This document shows positions 16,564 through 28,400 of a DNA stretch of 64,000 nucleotides, in pieces. The notes under the pieces were generated by a model. That model did no database searches and was not told the DNA's origin. It saw only the letters and a list, made by a program, of their open reading frames with translations. The translations under genes were made by a program, and so were the position numbers. The DNA is from Pseudoalteromonas shioyasakiensis (lineage in GTDB: Bacteria; Pseudomonadota; Gammaproteobacteria; Enterobacterales; Alteromonadaceae), in NCBI RefSeq assembly GCF_024518675.1, contig NZ_JANIGL010000005.1, positions 1-64,000 of the forward strand. The letters are read 5' to 3'. Numbering within the stretch: the stretch's first letter is position 1; every line of letters begins with the position of its first letter.

Positions 16564-18615
16564 TTATGCTGCAATGCCGCTGTGGCGTAATAATGCATCA
16601 ACGCTTGGCTCGCGGCCGCGGAAGTTTTTAAACAATGCCATTGGCTCTTCGCTACCGCCTTTTTCTAGAATGTGTTGCATAAAGGCTTGGCCGGTTTCAG
16701 GGTTAAATATCCCTTCCTCTTCAAATCGTGAGTAAGCATCCGCTGATAGCACTTCAGCCCATTTGTATGAGTAATACCCAGCGCTATAACCACCAGCAAA
16801 TATATGACTAAAGCCATGCTGAAAGCGGTTAAACTCTGGCGCTTTTACCACTGAAGTGTGACTGCGCACTTCATCAAGACGCGCTTGAATCTGGCACTCT
16901 TCACCCGCTTTATAATCGTTATGAATTCTAAAATCGAACAATGAAAATTCAATTTGACGCAGCATCTGCATGCCCGAGTTGTAATTTTTAGCCGCTAATA
17001 GCTTATCCAACAACTCTTTAGGTAGTGGCTCGCCTGACTCGTAATGACCTGAAATAAAGTTAAGGGCTTCTTCTTCATAACACCAGTTTTCTAAAAACTG
17101 ACTTGGTAACTCTACCGCATCCCAAGCGACACCGTTAATACCTGCAACGGGCGCGGCCTCTACTTGAGTTAGCATGTGATGAATACCGTGGCCAAACTCA
17201 TGAAATAAAGTTGTTACTTCGTTATGAGTAAACAGTGCAGGCTTATCGCCTACCGCTTTATTAAAGTTACACACTAAATACGCCACAGGTGTTTGCAACT
17301 CGCCGTTTGCGCGCACTTTACGACCCATGCAGTCATCCATCCACGCACCACCACGTTTGTGATCACGCGCATATAAATCAAGATAAAAACGGCCACGTAA
17401 GGTATCGTTGTTATCGTAGATTTCAAAAAAGCGTACATCTTTATGGTAACTATCAAAGTCGTTAACTTCTTTTACGGTAATAGCAAATAAACGATTTACT
17501 GTTTCAAATAAGCCACTGAGCACTTTATTGGCTGGAAAGTAAGGACGCAGAACTTCATCTGAAATAGCGTACTTTTCTTGCTTTAACTTTTCGCCATAAT
17601 AGCCATAGTCCCACGCAGCTAACTCATCAATACCGTGTTTTTCTTTAGCATAAGCTTGAAGCTCTGCTAACTCTTGCTCAGCTTGCGGTTTAGATTTAGC
17701 AGCCAAGTCTTCTAAAAACGCAAAAACTTGCTCTGGTGTTTCAGCCATTTTGGTTGCCAATGACTTTTCGGCATAACTTGCAAAGCCAAGTAGTTGAGCT
17801 AATTCATGACGTAATGCCAGTTCTTCACTCATTATTGCAGAGTTATCAAACTCACCTGCATTCGGGCCTTTATCTGATGCTCGAGTTACAAAAGCGGTGT
17901 AAGTTTCTTCACGTAGTTCACGGTTATCGGCATAGGTCATTACCGGTAAATACGACGGGAAATCTAAGGTAAACACCCAGCCATCAAGCTCTTTGCTTTT
18001 TGCGGTTTCTGCCGCGAGTGCCAAAGCCGACTCAGGCAAACCAGCAAGTTCACTTTCATCTGTGATGTGTTTTTGCCAGGCAAGCGTTGCATCCATCACA
18101 TTATTACCAAATTTAGCTGCAAGCTCAGACAGTCGCGCGCTTATTTCGCCGTAACGTTTTTGCTGTTCTGGCGCAAGTGCAATCCCAGACAACTCAAAAT
18201 CACGTAATGCATTGGTAATTGACTTTTGTTGCGCCGTAGTTAACGTTTTAAACTCATCACTTTTATGTAATGTATTATAAGCCTCATACAAACCTTGGTG
18301 CTGACCAACAAAAGTAGAGTACTCAGATATAAGCGGCAAACATTGCTCGTAAGCTTCACGTAACTCGTCAGAGTTGACCACCGAGTTCATATGCGACACA
18401 GGAGAAAACAATCGCGATAATTTGTCATCCACTTCTTCCAATGGCAGCACTAAGTCATTCCATGTGAATGATTTTTTTGCTAACACTTCATCAATTTTAG
18501 CACGGCATTGCTCTATGGCATGTTTAAGTGCTGGCACCACATGCTCTGGTTTGATTTTAGAAAATGGCGGTAAGCCTTCAAGGCCTATTAGTGGGTTGTT
18601 TTGTAAATCGCTCAT
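16564..18615 (-). CDS. prlC: Oligopeptidase A (M3 zinc metallopeptidase)
   Basis: A 683-residue cytosolic peptidase of the M3 family. The zinc site HEFGHGIHHML lies near residue 470, and the C-terminal substrate-binding signature FSHIFAGGYSAGYYSYKWAEVLSADA is present. It degrades short peptides, including cleaved signal peptides. The start MSDLQNNPLIGL has GAGAG just upstream; a longer frame to 18774 runs into the divergent gor gene and has no support. Transcribed divergently from gor across a 131-base promoter region. Confidence 0.95.
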   Translation of the reverse strand: MSDLQNNPLIGLEGLPPFSKIKPEHVVPALKHAIEQCRAKIDEVLAKKSFTWNDLVLPLEEVDDKLSRLFSPVSHMNSVVNSDELREAYEQCLPLISEYSTFVGQHQGLYEAYNTLHKSDEFKTLTTAQQKSITNALRDFELSGIALAPEQQKRYGEISARLSELAAKFGNNVMDATLAWQKHITDESELAGLPESALALAAETAKSKELDGWVFTLDFPSYLPVMTYADNRELREETYTAFVTRASDKGPNAGEFDNSAIMSEELALRHELAQLLGFASYAEKSLATKMAETPEQVFAFLEDLAAKSKPQAEQELAELQAYAKEKHGIDELAAWDYGYYGEKLKQEKYAISDEVLRPYFPANKVLSGLFETVNRLFAITVKEVNDFDSYHKDVRFFEIYDNNDTLRGRFYLDLYARDHKRGGAWMDDCMGRKVRANGELQTPVAYLVCNFNKAVGDKPALFTHNEVTTLFHEFGHGIHHMLTQVEAAPVAGINGVAWDAVELPSQFLENWCYEEEALNFISGHYESGEPLPKELLDKLLAAKNYNSGMQMLRQIEFSLFDFRIHNDYKAGEECQIQARLDEVRSHTSVVKAPEFNRFQHGFSHIFAGGYSAGYYSYKWAEVLSADAYSRFEEEGIFNPETGQAFMQHILEKGGSEEPMALFKNFRGREPSVDALLRHSGIAA

Positions 18616-18746
18616 GTTAGCTCTCAAATCGTTACGAATATGATTTTGAAGTTGGGGCAAAATAGCGAAATACAAGGGGCTTTTAACAGGTCTACCATGT
18701 GTTATTATCGGGTTAAACTGTTTTATATAAAACTTGAGGACTGAAA

Positions 18747-20108
18747 ATGGCTCAGCATTTTGATTACATTGCAATTGGCGGCGGTAGCGGCGGAATTGCC
18801 TCAGCTAACCGTGCCGCAATGCGCGGCGCAAAAGTAGCGCTTATAGAAGCAAAGCACATGGGTGGTACGTGTGTAAACGTAGGGTGCGTGCCGAAAAAAG
18901 TAATGTGGCATGGCGCACAAGTTGCTGAAGCAATTAACGCGTATGCACCAGATTACGGTTTTGATGTAGAGCTTAAAAGCTTTAGCTGGGCTAAATTAGT
19001 TGAAAGTCGTGAAGCCTACATTGGCCGTATTCATCAAGGTTACGATAGATACCTAGCTAGTAATGGTGTAACTGTAATCAATGGTTTTGCCAAATTTGTT
19101 GATAATAAAACCGTTGAAGTAAACGGTGAGCTATATACCGCTGATCATATCTTAGTTGCTGTTGGTGGCCGCCCGACTATTCCAAATATCCCAGGCGCTG
19201 AGCACGGTATCGACTCAAATGGCTTCTTTGAACTAAGCGAGCAACCTAAACGTGTCGCAGTTATTGGCGCAGGTTACATTGCCGTTGAAATTGCAGGTGT
19301 GTTACATAGCTTAGGCACTGAGACGCATCTATTTGTTCGTAAAAATAAACCGCTGCGCTCATTTGACCCATATATCATCGACACACTTGTTGATATTATG
19401 GCTAAAGAAGGGCCTACGCTACACACTGAATGTTCTCCAAAAGAAGTGGTTAAAGAAAGCGATGGCAGCTTAACTATCCATTTTGAAAATGGTTATAGCC
19501 AAAATGTTGATCACGTTATTTGGGCTATTGGCCGTACACCTACTACAGATAAAATTAACCTAGCAGCGGCTGGCGTTGAAGTGAACGAAAGTGGCTATGT
19601 TAAAGTTGATGAGTATCAAAACACCACAGCAGAAAACGTTTATGCCGTAGGTGATATTATCGAAAACGGTATTGAGCTTACACCGGTTGCAGTTAAAGCG
19701 GGTCGTACTTTGTCTGAGCGTTTATTCAATAAAGAATTACCTGATGATTTGAAAATGGATTACGAGCTAGTACCTACCGTTGTATTCAGCCACCCACCTA
19801 TTGGAACTATCGGTTTAACGGAGCAAGAAGCGATATCACAATACGGCGAAGAAAACGTCAAAGTGTATAAATCAAGCTTTGCAGCTATGTACACCGCCGT
19901 TACTCAGCACCGCCAAGCATGTAACATGATGCTGGTTTGCGCAGGCGATGATGAAAAAGTTGTTGGCCTACACGGTATCGGTTTTACTGTTGACGAAATG
20001 ATCCAAGGCTTTGCAGTGGCTATGAAAATGGGCGCAACTAAAGCTGACTTTGACTCAGTAGTGGCAATACACCCGACTGGTTCTGAGGAATTAGTGACGA
20101 TGCGCTAG
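18747..20108 (+). CDS. gor: Glutathione-disulfide reductase
   Basis: A 453-residue FAD/NADPH flavoenzyme. It has an N-terminal FAD motif [14 protein letters not shown] (11-24), redox pair C42-x4-C47 in [18 protein letters not shown] Rossmann motif [13 protein letters not shown] (near 175) and C-terminal catalytic H442-E447 in HPTGSEELV. It reduces glutathione disulfide with NADPH. TTGAGGA precedes the start. The gor-prlC-rsmJ neighbourhood is shared with E. coli, though rlmJ is absent between gor and prlC here. Confidence 0.96.
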   Translation: MAQHFDYIAIGGGSGGIASANRAAMRGAKVALIEAKHMGGTCVNVGCVPKKVMWHGAQVAEAINAYAPDYGFDVELKSFSWAKLVESREAYIGRIHQGYDRYLASNGVTVINGFAKFVDNKTVEVNGELYTADHILVAVGGRPTIPNIPGAEHGIDSNGFFELSEQPKRVAVIGAGYIAVEIAGVLHSLGTETHLFVRKNKPLRSFDPYIIDTLVDIMAKEGPTLHTECSPKEVVKESDGSLTIHFENGYSQNVDHVIWAIGRTPTTDKINLAAAGVEVNESGYVKVDEYQNTTAENVYAVGDIIENGIELTPVAVKAGRTLSERLFNKELPDDLKMDYELVPTVVFSHPPIGTIGLTEQEAISQYGEENVKVYKSSFAAMYTAVTQHRQACNMMLVCAGDDEKVVGLHGIGFTVDEMIQGFAVAMKMGATKADFDSVVAIHPTGSEELVTMR

Positions 20109-20110
20109 CC

Positions 20111-20177
20111 TCGGGCTTCGGGCTTCGGGCTTCGGGCTTCGGGCTTCGGGCTTCGGGCTTCGGGCTTCGGGCTTCGG
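20111..20177. repeat. Tandem 7-bp repeat TCGGGCT, 9.6 copies
   Basis: Nine perfect copies of TCGGGCT plus TCGG, starting two bases after the gor stop codon and ending before its terminator. Strongly GC-rich in an AT-rich region. The perfect register suggests recent slipped-strand expansion. It would be transcribed as part of the gor 3' untranslated region. Confidence 0.97.
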
Positions 20178-20185
20178 CAAATTTT

Positions 20186-20220
20186 AAAAACCTTGCTGAT
20201 TTACTCGGCAAGGTTTTTTT
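20186..20220. terminator. Rho-independent terminator after gor
   Basis: AAAAACCTTGCTGA pairs with TCGGCAAGGTTTTT over a 5-base loop, with one G-U pair, and a run of T residues follows. The A-rich 5' flank also makes it usable on the minus strand, where it would face transcripts of unknown origin. Confidence 0.85.
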
Positions 20221-20260
20221 ATACCCATGAAGAGTTGCTTTAAGTCGATGTGAATAGAGA

Positions 20261-22237
20261 TTAGAGTTCCTTGGTTATTGGTATCTCGATAATAAATTCA
20301 ACGCCTTCGCCTAACTCTGAATGACACTGAATAGTTCCTGCAAACAGCTGCGTCACTATATTGTAAATAATATGTGCCCCTAAGCCGCTACTTCCTGAAC
20401 CGCGTTTTGATGTTACAAATGGTTCAAATATTTTGCTGCGCATTTGCGGGGTTAAACCACAGCCGGTGTCTTTATAAACAATTTTTAAGGTATTTAAGTG
20501 CTTACTTATATTTATGAAAATTTGCTTTTCACCATCCCATTCTTTAAAACCATGAATGACCGAATTACAGATAAAGTTGGTATAAATTTGGATAAAGCGA
20601 CTTGGGTAACTATCAATTTCTAATGCATCTGGGCAATTAATATTAATGGTACAGTGAGATTGCTTAATGTCATGGGAAAGAGACTTTATCACGTGCTCTA
20701 AATTTGTCCGTACATTAAAGCAATACTTTTGCTCTGAGCTATGATCCACCGCAACCTGTTTAAAGCTCGAAACTAATTCAGCGGCTCTATCAAGATTTGC
20801 TTCGATTAACTCAATAGATTGCTCAAGTTGTTCTAGGAATATGTTCAAACCATTTTTCGATATTTTACCTTGAACAAATTTCTCAGCCATCATATTGGCT
20901 TGCTCTTTAATGAAAGACGCCGTGGTAATACTTATACCTAAAGGTGTATTAATCTCATGAGCAACACCAGCAACTAAACCTCCTAATGAAGCCATTTTTT
21001 CAGCTTCTATTAAATCTGATTGTGTCAGTTTTAATTCTTCCAGTGCACTTTTCAGTGTTTGGTTACTTTCACTGAGCTTTGCGGTTCTTTGTGCTATCTT
21101 TTCTTCCAGTTGTTGATTAAGAGCTGTCAGAGCTGTTTCAGCCTGAATTAGTGGAGTAATAACATAGCCATTAAAAATATAGGTGACTACTTTCCCTTTA
21201 TTATATATTGGCGCACACTGCCACTCGATAACTTCTTCGTGACCGTTTGCTGTAATCATTTTAAACTGTGTTGAATTTTGCTGCTTACCAGATAAAAAGT
21301 GACCATTAAGTCGTTCAAAGTCGCCATTATGAGTAAAGAGCTGTGGCCACTTTTGCCCTTTAATTTGTTCATCTTGCATAAGTAAAAGTTGCTCTACCGC
21401 GATATTTAAACGCTGGATCACAAGGTTTTCATCGGTACACACTAACAGTGAAGACATTGTTTCAATAACAGTATCAGAAAAATCCCGCTCATCTTGCAGT
21501 AGCTCAGTAAACCTTTGTCTTTCTACCATGGTAGAACTGATCTTTTGATAAAGGCCGTTAAATGAACTTGCTAGCTCATCAAGTTCATCATTTTGGTTAT
21601 TATTGCCCCTTGGTAAACATAGTTTTGGGACTTCACCAGATATAAAGGAAGTATTTCTTAAATAGTTTACAATGAAATTCAAATGCCTAATAAGTATGTA
21701 ATACATTACTAGTAATACACATGCAGACACTATTATGGTTTTAAAAAACTGAATAAGTAATATGAGTGCAGATTTTCGTAGCAACTGACCATATACTTTA
21801 CTCATAGATGCGGATACATGCAGCTCACCAACCAATGTTTCATCATAAAATAGACTAAAATTCTGTGCTATCACTGAGCCTGCTATAGACTCGCCGGATT
21901 GATAAAAAGTGCTTTCTTTGCCCTGCACTATTTGCTTTATTTTTAATGAATCAATATCGGGGATATCTTCAATACTATGGATCAAAATTGTGAGTTGCTC
22001 TTCATCAAAACTCCATAAACTTTGTGCAAGTGGTTTAGTAAAGCTGATATCGATATAATTCAATGAGCTATTAATTTGCGAGACTCTACTATTAAAATCC
22101 CACAGGATTTGTATCCCGGTAGCTAAGGTGGCAAATATAGAGCTAAACATTACTATATAAAACAATAGCTTTCTTGAAAGGTTGCTGTGCTTAAACTGAT
22201 GAATTAAATCCGATTTTAACGCGGTTATTTGCGGCAT
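20261..22237 (-). CDS. Membrane sensor histidine kinase (PAS-containing)
   Basis: A 658-residue kinase with TM1 (about 24-46), a periplasmic sensor of about 110 residues, TM2 (about 155-182), HAMP (about 185-240), a PAS-like domain (about 250-365), a coiled coil (370-415), a HisKA-like domain with H427 in GVAHEINTPLG, and an HATPase ending in SGLGAHIIYNIV. No receiver or output domain is attached and no response regulator gene is adjacent. The dimerisation domain has an insert-rich second helix as in the RstB/LuxQ-unlike HAMP-PAS kinases. Divergent from a binding-protein gene, which may be its functional partner. Confidence 0.87.
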   Translation of the reverse strand: MPQITALKSDLIHQFKHSNLSRKLLFYIVMFSSIFATLATGIQILWDFNSRVSQINSSLNYIDISFTKPLAQSLWSFDEEQLTILIHSIEDIPDIDSLKIKQIVQGKESTFYQSGESIAGSVIAQNFSLFYDETLVGELHVSASMSKVYGQLLRKSALILLIQFFKTIIVSACVLLVMYYILIRHLNFIVNYLRNTSFISGEVPKLCLPRGNNNQNDELDELASSFNGLYQKISSTMVERQRFTELLQDERDFSDTVIETMSSLLVCTDENLVIQRLNIAVEQLLLMQDEQIKGQKWPQLFTHNGDFERLNGHFLSGKQQNSTQFKMITANGHEEVIEWQCAPIYNKGKVVTYIFNGYVITPLIQAETALTALNQQLEEKIAQRTAKLSESNQTLKSALEELKLTQSDLIEAEKMASLGGLVAGVAHEINTPLGISITTASFIKEQANMMAEKFVQGKISKNGLNIFLEQLEQSIELIEANLDRAAELVSSFKQVAVDHSSEQKYCFNVRTNLEHVIKSLSHDIKQSHCTININCPDALEIDSYPSRFIQIYTNFICNSVIHGFKEWDGEKQIFINISKHLNTLKIVYKDTGCGLTPQMRSKIFEPFVTSKRGSGSSGLGAHIIYNIVTQLFAGTIQCHSELGEGVEFIIEIPITKEL

Positions 22238-22297
22238 ATTCCAAGCTCTCTGCTACACTTACCATAACTTTAGTTTAGTTTTTAAGATTTAAACAAT

Positions 22298-23011
22298 ATG
22301 AATGGCTTATTTTCAAAAGCGATTTTTTTACTTGTTATGTGCTTTTATCTAACTCAACCTGCCTTTTCTGAAGAAATAACGTTATATGCTGAGGATGGCT
22401 GGCCCCCTTACTCCTATGCGGATGGTACGGGGATAAGCAATACTAAAGTTATAAATGCATTTGCACTTGAAGGAGTAACGGTAAATGTTGAAGTACTGCC
22501 TTTTGCTAGGATCATCAAATTACTAAAAATAGGGCATGGCCTGCTCGGTATTAATGTTCCTAAAACTAGCGAATATAATAAGCATTTTATCTTCCATGAC
22601 TCGCCATTAGTGATAGCCCATCAACATTTTTATTATTGGCACGATAACCCACTAACAGCCATAACAAAAGAAGGCCTAACTAAAAACACTCGAGTTGGTG
22701 GGATCATAGGCTATGGCTATGGTGATTTCCTAGATAATGGAGCTCATGTTAAGTTAGAACGTGTTAAAAACCATCAACAAAACTTAAAAAAGCTATCTTC
22801 TCACCGCTTAGATGCCTTAATACTGTTTGACGATGTTGCAAACGAACTGATCGAAACACATAATTTGCAAGATAAGTTAATAAAAGGACCTGCGGGTGAA
22901 TCTGTAGAAATATATGCCGCATTTTCTAAAGTTCACCCTGACTCTAAAAAGTATATCAAAGTTTTAAACAGTGGCTTAGCTAAGCTTGAACAACAAAGAG
23001 AGCCCCTATAA
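22298..23011 (+). CDS. Periplasmic substrate-binding-like protein (SBP_bac_3 type)
   Basis: A 237-residue secreted protein. The signal peptide is about residues 1-24, ending PAFS-EEI. The start of the mature part, ITLYAEDGWPPYSYADG, is typical of family-3 solute-binding proteins without transport genes, and is followed by the usual two-lobe alternation. No ABC permease or ATPase is nearby. The divergent partner is a histidine kinase, so it may deliver a ligand signal rather than feed a transporter. The ligand is unknown. Confidence 0.75.
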   Translation: MNGLFSKAIFLLVMCFYLTQPAFSEEITLYAEDGWPPYSYADGTGISNTKVINAFALEGVTVNVEVLPFARIIKLLKIGHGLLGINVPKTSEYNKHFIFHDSPLVIAHQHFYYWHDNPLTAITKEGLTKNTRVGGIIGYGYGDFLDNGAHVKLERVKNHQQNLKKLSSHRLDALILFDDVANELIETHNLQDKLIKGPAGESVEIYAAFSKVHPDSKKYIKVLNSGLAKLEQQREPL

Positions 23012-23110
23012 TATTCAACCCGCGGCTCGTGCGTTAGCTCATATTTTGTGTTCAAAACATCTCGATGTACGACCAAAGCGTTGAGTGTAAACTCGTGCGC
23101 AGAGCTCTTC

Positions 23111-23141
23111 GCCGAGTAATAAATATCACTCGGCTTATTTT
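23111..23141 (+). terminator. Terminator after the binding-protein gene
   Basis: Perfect stem GCCGAGT/ACTCGGC (23111-23117, 23128-23134) followed by TTATTTT. It lies about 100 bases after the stop and just before the end of the convergent tldD. Confidence 0.7.
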
Positions 23142-23155
23142 AATAGTTACTGCTT

Positions 23156-24595
23156 TTAAGCTGTGCCACCCACGGTTAGGTTATCTATTTTCAGGCTTGG
23201 TTGACCAACACCTACAGGTACACTTTGGCCGTCTTTACCACACACACCGACACCTTTATCAAGCGCTAAGTCATTACCTACCATCGAGATTTGCTGCATA
23301 ACCTCAGGACCGTTACCAATTAAGGTTGCACCTTTGATTGGCTGAGTGATTTTGCCATTTTCGATTAAATAGGCTTCAGAGGCACTGAATACAAATTTAC
23401 CTGACGTTATATCAACTTGGCCACCACCAAAGTTGGGTGCAAAAATGCCTTTTTTAACTGAGCTGATAATATCTGCTTGGCTATGCTCGCCGCCCAACAT
23501 ATAGGTGTTGGTCATACGCGGCATCGGTAAATGGGCATATGATTCACGACGCGCATTACCTGTAGGATTTACTCCCATCAAACGAGCGTTCATTTTATCT
23601 TGCATATAGCCTTTTAAAATACCGTTTTCGATTAGGACATTGTAAGCCGCTGGCGTACCTTCATCATCAACATTCAATGAACCACGGCGATCAGCAATGG
23701 TGCCATCGTCAACTACAGTACATAGTTCTGATGCCACTTTTTCGCCCACTTTTCCGCTAAAGGCTGAGGCGCCTTTGCGGTTAAAGTCACCTTCAAGGCC
23801 ATGGCCTACGGCTTCATGCAGTAATACCCCCGGCCAACCTGCACCAAGCACGACTTCCATCGTACCAGCTGGGGCATCAATCGCCTCAAGGTTTACTTTA
23901 GCTTGGCGCACAGCTTCTTCAGCAAACCCCATCCAACGCGGTTTACCATTTTCTAATTCTTTAAAATAACCATAATCTAAACGCGCGCCACCACCTGCAC
24001 CACCGCGTTCGCGACGGCCATTTTTTTCCAGCAGTACTGAACAGTTTAAGCGAATTAATGGGCGGATATCGGTGGCAAAGGTGCCATCGCTTGCAGCAAT
24101 CAATACTTCTTCATACACTGCCGACATTGAGCTAATTACTTGCTGCGCATCCGGTGCTAATTCACGAATGTAGTTTTCAAGTTCGCGTAATAAACTTACT
24201 TTATCGTTATCGCTCATGCTTTGAATAGGCTGGTGTGATGCATATTGCTGCTTTGCTGCGACATCACTAAATACTTGTACAGTTTTACTCTCGCCTGCAT
24301 CTGCAATGCTGCGCGCAGCTGTGGCCGCCTTGTTGAGCGCTTCAAGGTTGATTGCATCTGAGTATGAAAAACCTGTTTTTTCACCGCTCACTGCACGTAC
24401 ACCTACGCCGCGCTCAACATTATAGGAGCCCTCTTTTACCAAACCGTCTTCTAATACCCATGATTCATGGTGACTTGATTGGAAATACAGATCTGCGTAA
24501 TCAACATTATGTTGATGAATAAAGCTAAGCGTTTTTTCGAGTTCTTCTCGATTTAGCTGGCTGTCTTGTAATAAATGCTGTTCAACCGTATTCAT
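23156..24595 (-). CDS. tldD: TldD, catalytic subunit of the TldD/TldE metalloprotease
   Basis: A 479-residue protein with the zinc-binding HExxxH motif H260-E261-AVG-H265 in [14 protein letters not shown] and the family's Gly-rich C-terminal half. It works with PmbA/TldE (10317-11666) in peptide maturation and degradation. It is the last gene of the mreB-to-tldD operon and overlaps the nitrilase gene by four bases (ATGA), so the two are translationally coupled. Confidence 0.95.
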   Translation of the reverse strand: MNTVEQHLLQDSQLNREELEKTLSFIHQHNVDYADLYFQSSHHESWVLEDGLVKEGSYNVERGVGVRAVSGEKTGFSYSDAINLEALNKAATAARSIADAGESKTVQVFSDVAAKQQYASHQPIQSMSDNDKVSLLRELENYIRELAPDAQQVISSMSAVYEEVLIAASDGTFATDIRPLIRLNCSVLLEKNGRRERGGAGGGARLDYGYFKELENGKPRWMGFAEEAVRQAKVNLEAIDAPAGTMEVVLGAGWPGVLLHEAVGHGLEGDFNRKGASAFSGKVGEKVASELCTVVDDGTIADRRGSLNVDDEGTPAAYNVLIENGILKGYMQDKMNARLMGVNPTGNARRESYAHLPMPRMTNTYMLGGEHSQADIISSVKKGIFAPNFGGGQVDITSGKFVFSASEAYLIENGKITQPIKGATLIGNGPEVMQQISMVGNDLALDKGVGVCGKDGQSVPVGVGQPSLKIDNLTVGGTA

Positions 24596-25428
24596 AATAA
24601 ATGCTCTCTAAATCGTTGGTGAGATTGCACGGGCATATCTCGTCTAATGGCATGCAATTGGGCTAAGTCTGGCTGACAACCAATAAACCCGGTGCCACTT
24701 TTAAGCTCACTTAGGACTTCACCCCAAGGAGAAATAATTAAACTATGGCCGTATGTCGAACGGCCATTTTCATGTTGGCCTGCTTGTGCAGCAGCGATCA
24801 CATAACTTTGGGTTTCTATCGCTCGTGCGGTTAATAAAGGTTGCCAATGCGCTTTGCCTGTCACTGTGGTAAATGCACTGGGCACTAATATAATTTCAGC
24901 CCCTAGACGCTGCAATGTGCTGTATAAACCACTAAAGCGCAGATCATAACACACTGTGAGGCCTATTTTACCAAATGGCGAATCGACTACCACCACATCA
25001 TCACCGGCTTGGGTAAAGTTTGATTCTCGATAAGCACCTGTACCATCGGCTACATCAACATCAAATAAATGTATTTTATTATAGTGTGCAACCACGCTGC
25101 CTGCGCTGTTAAAAAGCAAGGAGGCGGCTAAGTATTTATTATTGTTCGTCGCTATTGGCATAGTGCCAGCAGCCAGCCAAATATCAAACTTGCGACACAA
25201 TGTAGCCAATCTCGCCTGATACCCTGCACTTTGCTCGGCAAGGGCTAACGCATCTTTGCCGTGCTTAGCAAAAATTAAAAAGCTTTCTGGTAAGCATACC
25301 AGCATGGGCCGGGTCGTTGGCAGCTGGTGTAATTGCTGTTCAAGTTGTTGTAAATTTTGATTGGCATCAATACCTGAGCACATTTGTAGCGCAACTATAG
25401 TGCCTGATGATTTCGCAGTGTTATTCAT
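24592..25428 (-). CDS. Carbon-nitrogen hydrolase (Nit-type, possible deaminated-glutathione amidase)
   Basis: A 278-residue nitrilase-superfamily amidase. The catalytic triad is E48 (CLPESF), K118 (YNKIHLFD) and C160 (LTVCYDLRF). Members near rng/yhdP/tldD are most like Nit1, which removes the amide from deaminated glutathione as metabolite repair, but this substrate is inferred. It overlaps yhdP and tldD by four bases each. Confidence 0.85.
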   Translation of the reverse strand: MNNTAKSSGTIVALQMCSGIDANQNLQQLEQQLHQLPTTRPMLVCLPESFLIFAKHGKDALALAEQSAGYQARLATLCRKFDIWLAAGTMPIATNNNKYLAASLLFNSAGSVVAHYNKIHLFDVDVADGTGAYRESNFTQAGDDVVVVDSPFGKIGLTVCYDLRFSGLYSTLQRLGAEIILVPSAFTTVTGKAHWQPLLTARAIETQSYVIAAAQAGQHENGRSTYGHSLIISPWGEVLSELKSGTGFIGCQPDLAQLHAIRRDMPVQSHQRFREHLL

Positions 25429-28400
25429 TGTGTTGCTGTGGCCGCTGCATCTTTGAGGTTTAGTTCAGGGTGGCCTGATGTGGCTTGTGGCTGATTTTGT
25501 GCCGCTTGAGGGATCGTCACTTCACGGCTCTTTCGATCAACCTCTTGAACTACTGGGTCGCTCATACTACCTGTTACTTTAAAATTAATTTCAGAAATAA
25601 CCCGCGCAGAGTGGATAACTTTATCGATAGCTAACGCAGCTAGCCCTGTAACAGGATTAACCATCCAGGCAACAATAACTGGAATACTTGAAGTGACTTG
25701 TGGAGCTACCGCTAAGTCGTAATTAATTTCCATGGTATTCAAATTCGTGTGACCTTTAATGGTGAGATCTGCAGGTACTCCATCCATTTTAGTATCTTGG
25801 GTGTAGGCTATGCCCTTATCAAGTTGCATGGTGCCTTGGAAGTTATTGTAGAAAAACCCTTTCGAGAAAACATCTCTAAAGTCGAGTTTGAGCTTACGTA
25901 CTAAGGAATCTAAGCTTAATAATGAGAACACTCTGGCACCGCCATCGCTAATTTCAGCTAAGTGGCCATCACCTAAGTCCCACGCTAAATTACCAGCTAG
26001 GCTCGGTATATCAAATTGATATGGCGCAGCTTGCCAGGCTAAATCAAAATTAATTTGTGCCGTAGAATCCTTAACTGTGGTGGTAATATCAAACTCATCG
26101 AATAGCTCACCAATATCATCACTATGCATATGCCCACTGAGCTGAGTTAACCCGCTTTGCCACTGTCCTTTGGCGCGTAAAATATGCTCGCCTTTATCGA
26201 CCACGATTTCAGAAATCGATAACTTTTTCCCATCACCGTAAAATGATGCACTGACTTTATCAAGTTGATAGCTTGCTATTTTACAATCTGCACATTCAAA
26301 TTCGATTGCAGGTAAATCATTCAACCAACTTAGTTGTTCAACGCTTTGTTTAACTGCACTATCGCTTTGCTCATTAACCTGTTCAGGCTTAAAGTTAACC
26401 CGTAAATAATCACTATTAATTTGAATCGGACGACTGTGCTGTTGTAATGGAATGGTTATTTGAGAGCGTAATTCTTTCGCGTTTAACCTTAAGTCCAGTT
26501 CATTTTGTGAAGGCACCAATCGCATTTCAAAGTCATTAAATACAATGTCATCAATCGAGAGCTGATTAATCTGCCCAACCACTTCTTTAAGTGGGGGTAA
26601 AAAGCCTTCGCTTTGCGATTCCATTTGGCTGATATCAATAATTTGCTCGATTAATCCAAGCCAAGGCAGTAAAGGCGTTTCATCAAGGTTAATTGAGACC
26701 GATAAATCATCACGGTTCAAACCTAAATCTTGCTCGCCTAAGATTAAGTGAGCATTGCTCATTTTACCGTTTGCATTTGCTAAAATACCGTTAAAGTAGA
26801 GCTGTTTATTAATGCTTGCCGTGATCAAATTAGATATATCATCACCTTGTACTTGCGCCGACAATGGCCAAGCTTGTTGTGATGATTTTGCATATGGCGC
26901 AGGTAGTTGACTGCTAAGCCCAACTAACTCAGACGTAACATTTGCCCGATAATTAAAACTATCAGGTAAAAAGTTTAAGCCTAGTTTTATTCCGACCTCT
27001 GCTTCTCCTTGTAAATAACCTTTAAGTAAACCTTGGCCATGAGCAATTAAGGTGTCAGCATTAAGTTGAGCGGTAATGTTAATATCACCTCGGTATGATT
27101 GCGCAATACTTTTACCATTAAAGTCAAACGTTAGCGGCATACCAAGCCAATTGGCCTTTGCATTTTTTAATTCAATATGATCATCATTAAAATATAGCCG
27201 CCCTGATACACCTTCAAGCTGTAGCCCAGGTTGGGCAATAAAAACCGGCATATCTTTAAGGTTGACTATACCTTTGGCATTCACATCTAACTCATTTAAA
27301 TTAACCGTCAGTTCAATTGCCGCATTTGCGCTGCCTTGCCCTTGAATAACACTAAATACATTGGCGAGAGGCTCGGCAAGTGGGGTGGCTTGAAAAAAAG
27401 GTAAAAGTTTTTCTGCTGATGCACGTTTATTAATTTTAACAGTTAACACATCTGCATTCATTAAATCAGCAATACTGACATGAACTCCCGCACCCACCGC
27501 CAAATTCACTAAGTTACCTTGTTGAGTGTAAATATCCATGCGCTCATTTACAAAATGCAGCTTAGCACTTCCCTGCGTAACCGCTGGCCAATCGGGTGAA
27601 AATTGATAATTAGCATTGTCAACTTGGGCAAGCACTTCAAATTGCCCGGAGTTATCCGCAAATGGAAACCCTGTAACTGGGCCTGAAAACAGCACTTGTG
27701 CCTGTGTAAGCTCGCCGCCTTTAATTGCCCCTGTTAAGTAATCAACCAGACTATCTCTCATTACTGGTAAGGGAAAATAATGACGAGCAATACTGGCATC
27801 CGGAGCAAATACTTCGCCGTAGAGGTCAAACCGTGGCGATTCGCCAAGCGTTACTTTCATTTCTGCCGCGAGTGTCACTTCATCGTTATCTAACCAGAGG
27901 TTATCACTACTGATTTGCCAGCCCTGCGCGGTTTTGGCTAAATCGATATCTAAATTCAGTTGGTTATAACTAATTGGCCGGCTAAATGTATCCGCCGTTA
28001 GCAGCTGGTTATTTTCACCAAATAAGCTCACACGGCCACGTTCTTGATTAATAATGCCTTCAACTCGTAACGCTTTAGCACCCGGTATGCCTTGTTGAGC
28101 GAGCCAACCCACATTTTGGGCAGAAAACCACAATTGCCAATCGGTATTTGCAGCATAGTGCACATAGGCTTGATCAACTTGGCCATTAGGCTGACGACTG
28201 ATTAACGGTTCAAGTTCGCTAAAACTACTCAACTGCGCTAATTGGTTGACCAAATCAAAATCAAGTTGGCTAAACCATAACTGCTTTTGCCGTGGCTCTA
28301 ATTGCGCTTCAAATTGAAAGTCAGGCCAACGATGTTGTTTATTGCTCATGGCAAGGCCTGTGCTTTTTAAGCGCCAACCTTGTTGCCAAGGGTAGAGATG

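Noticed and set aside
18616..18774. Longer prlC start
   Set aside because: The extra 53 residues run into the divergent gor gene and have no family similarity; MSDLQNN has the better ribosome site and matches the known length.
20111..20177. CRISPR array or repeat-rich coding region
   Set aside because: Units are 7 bp with no spacers and lie between a stop codon and a terminator; it is a simple tandem repeat.
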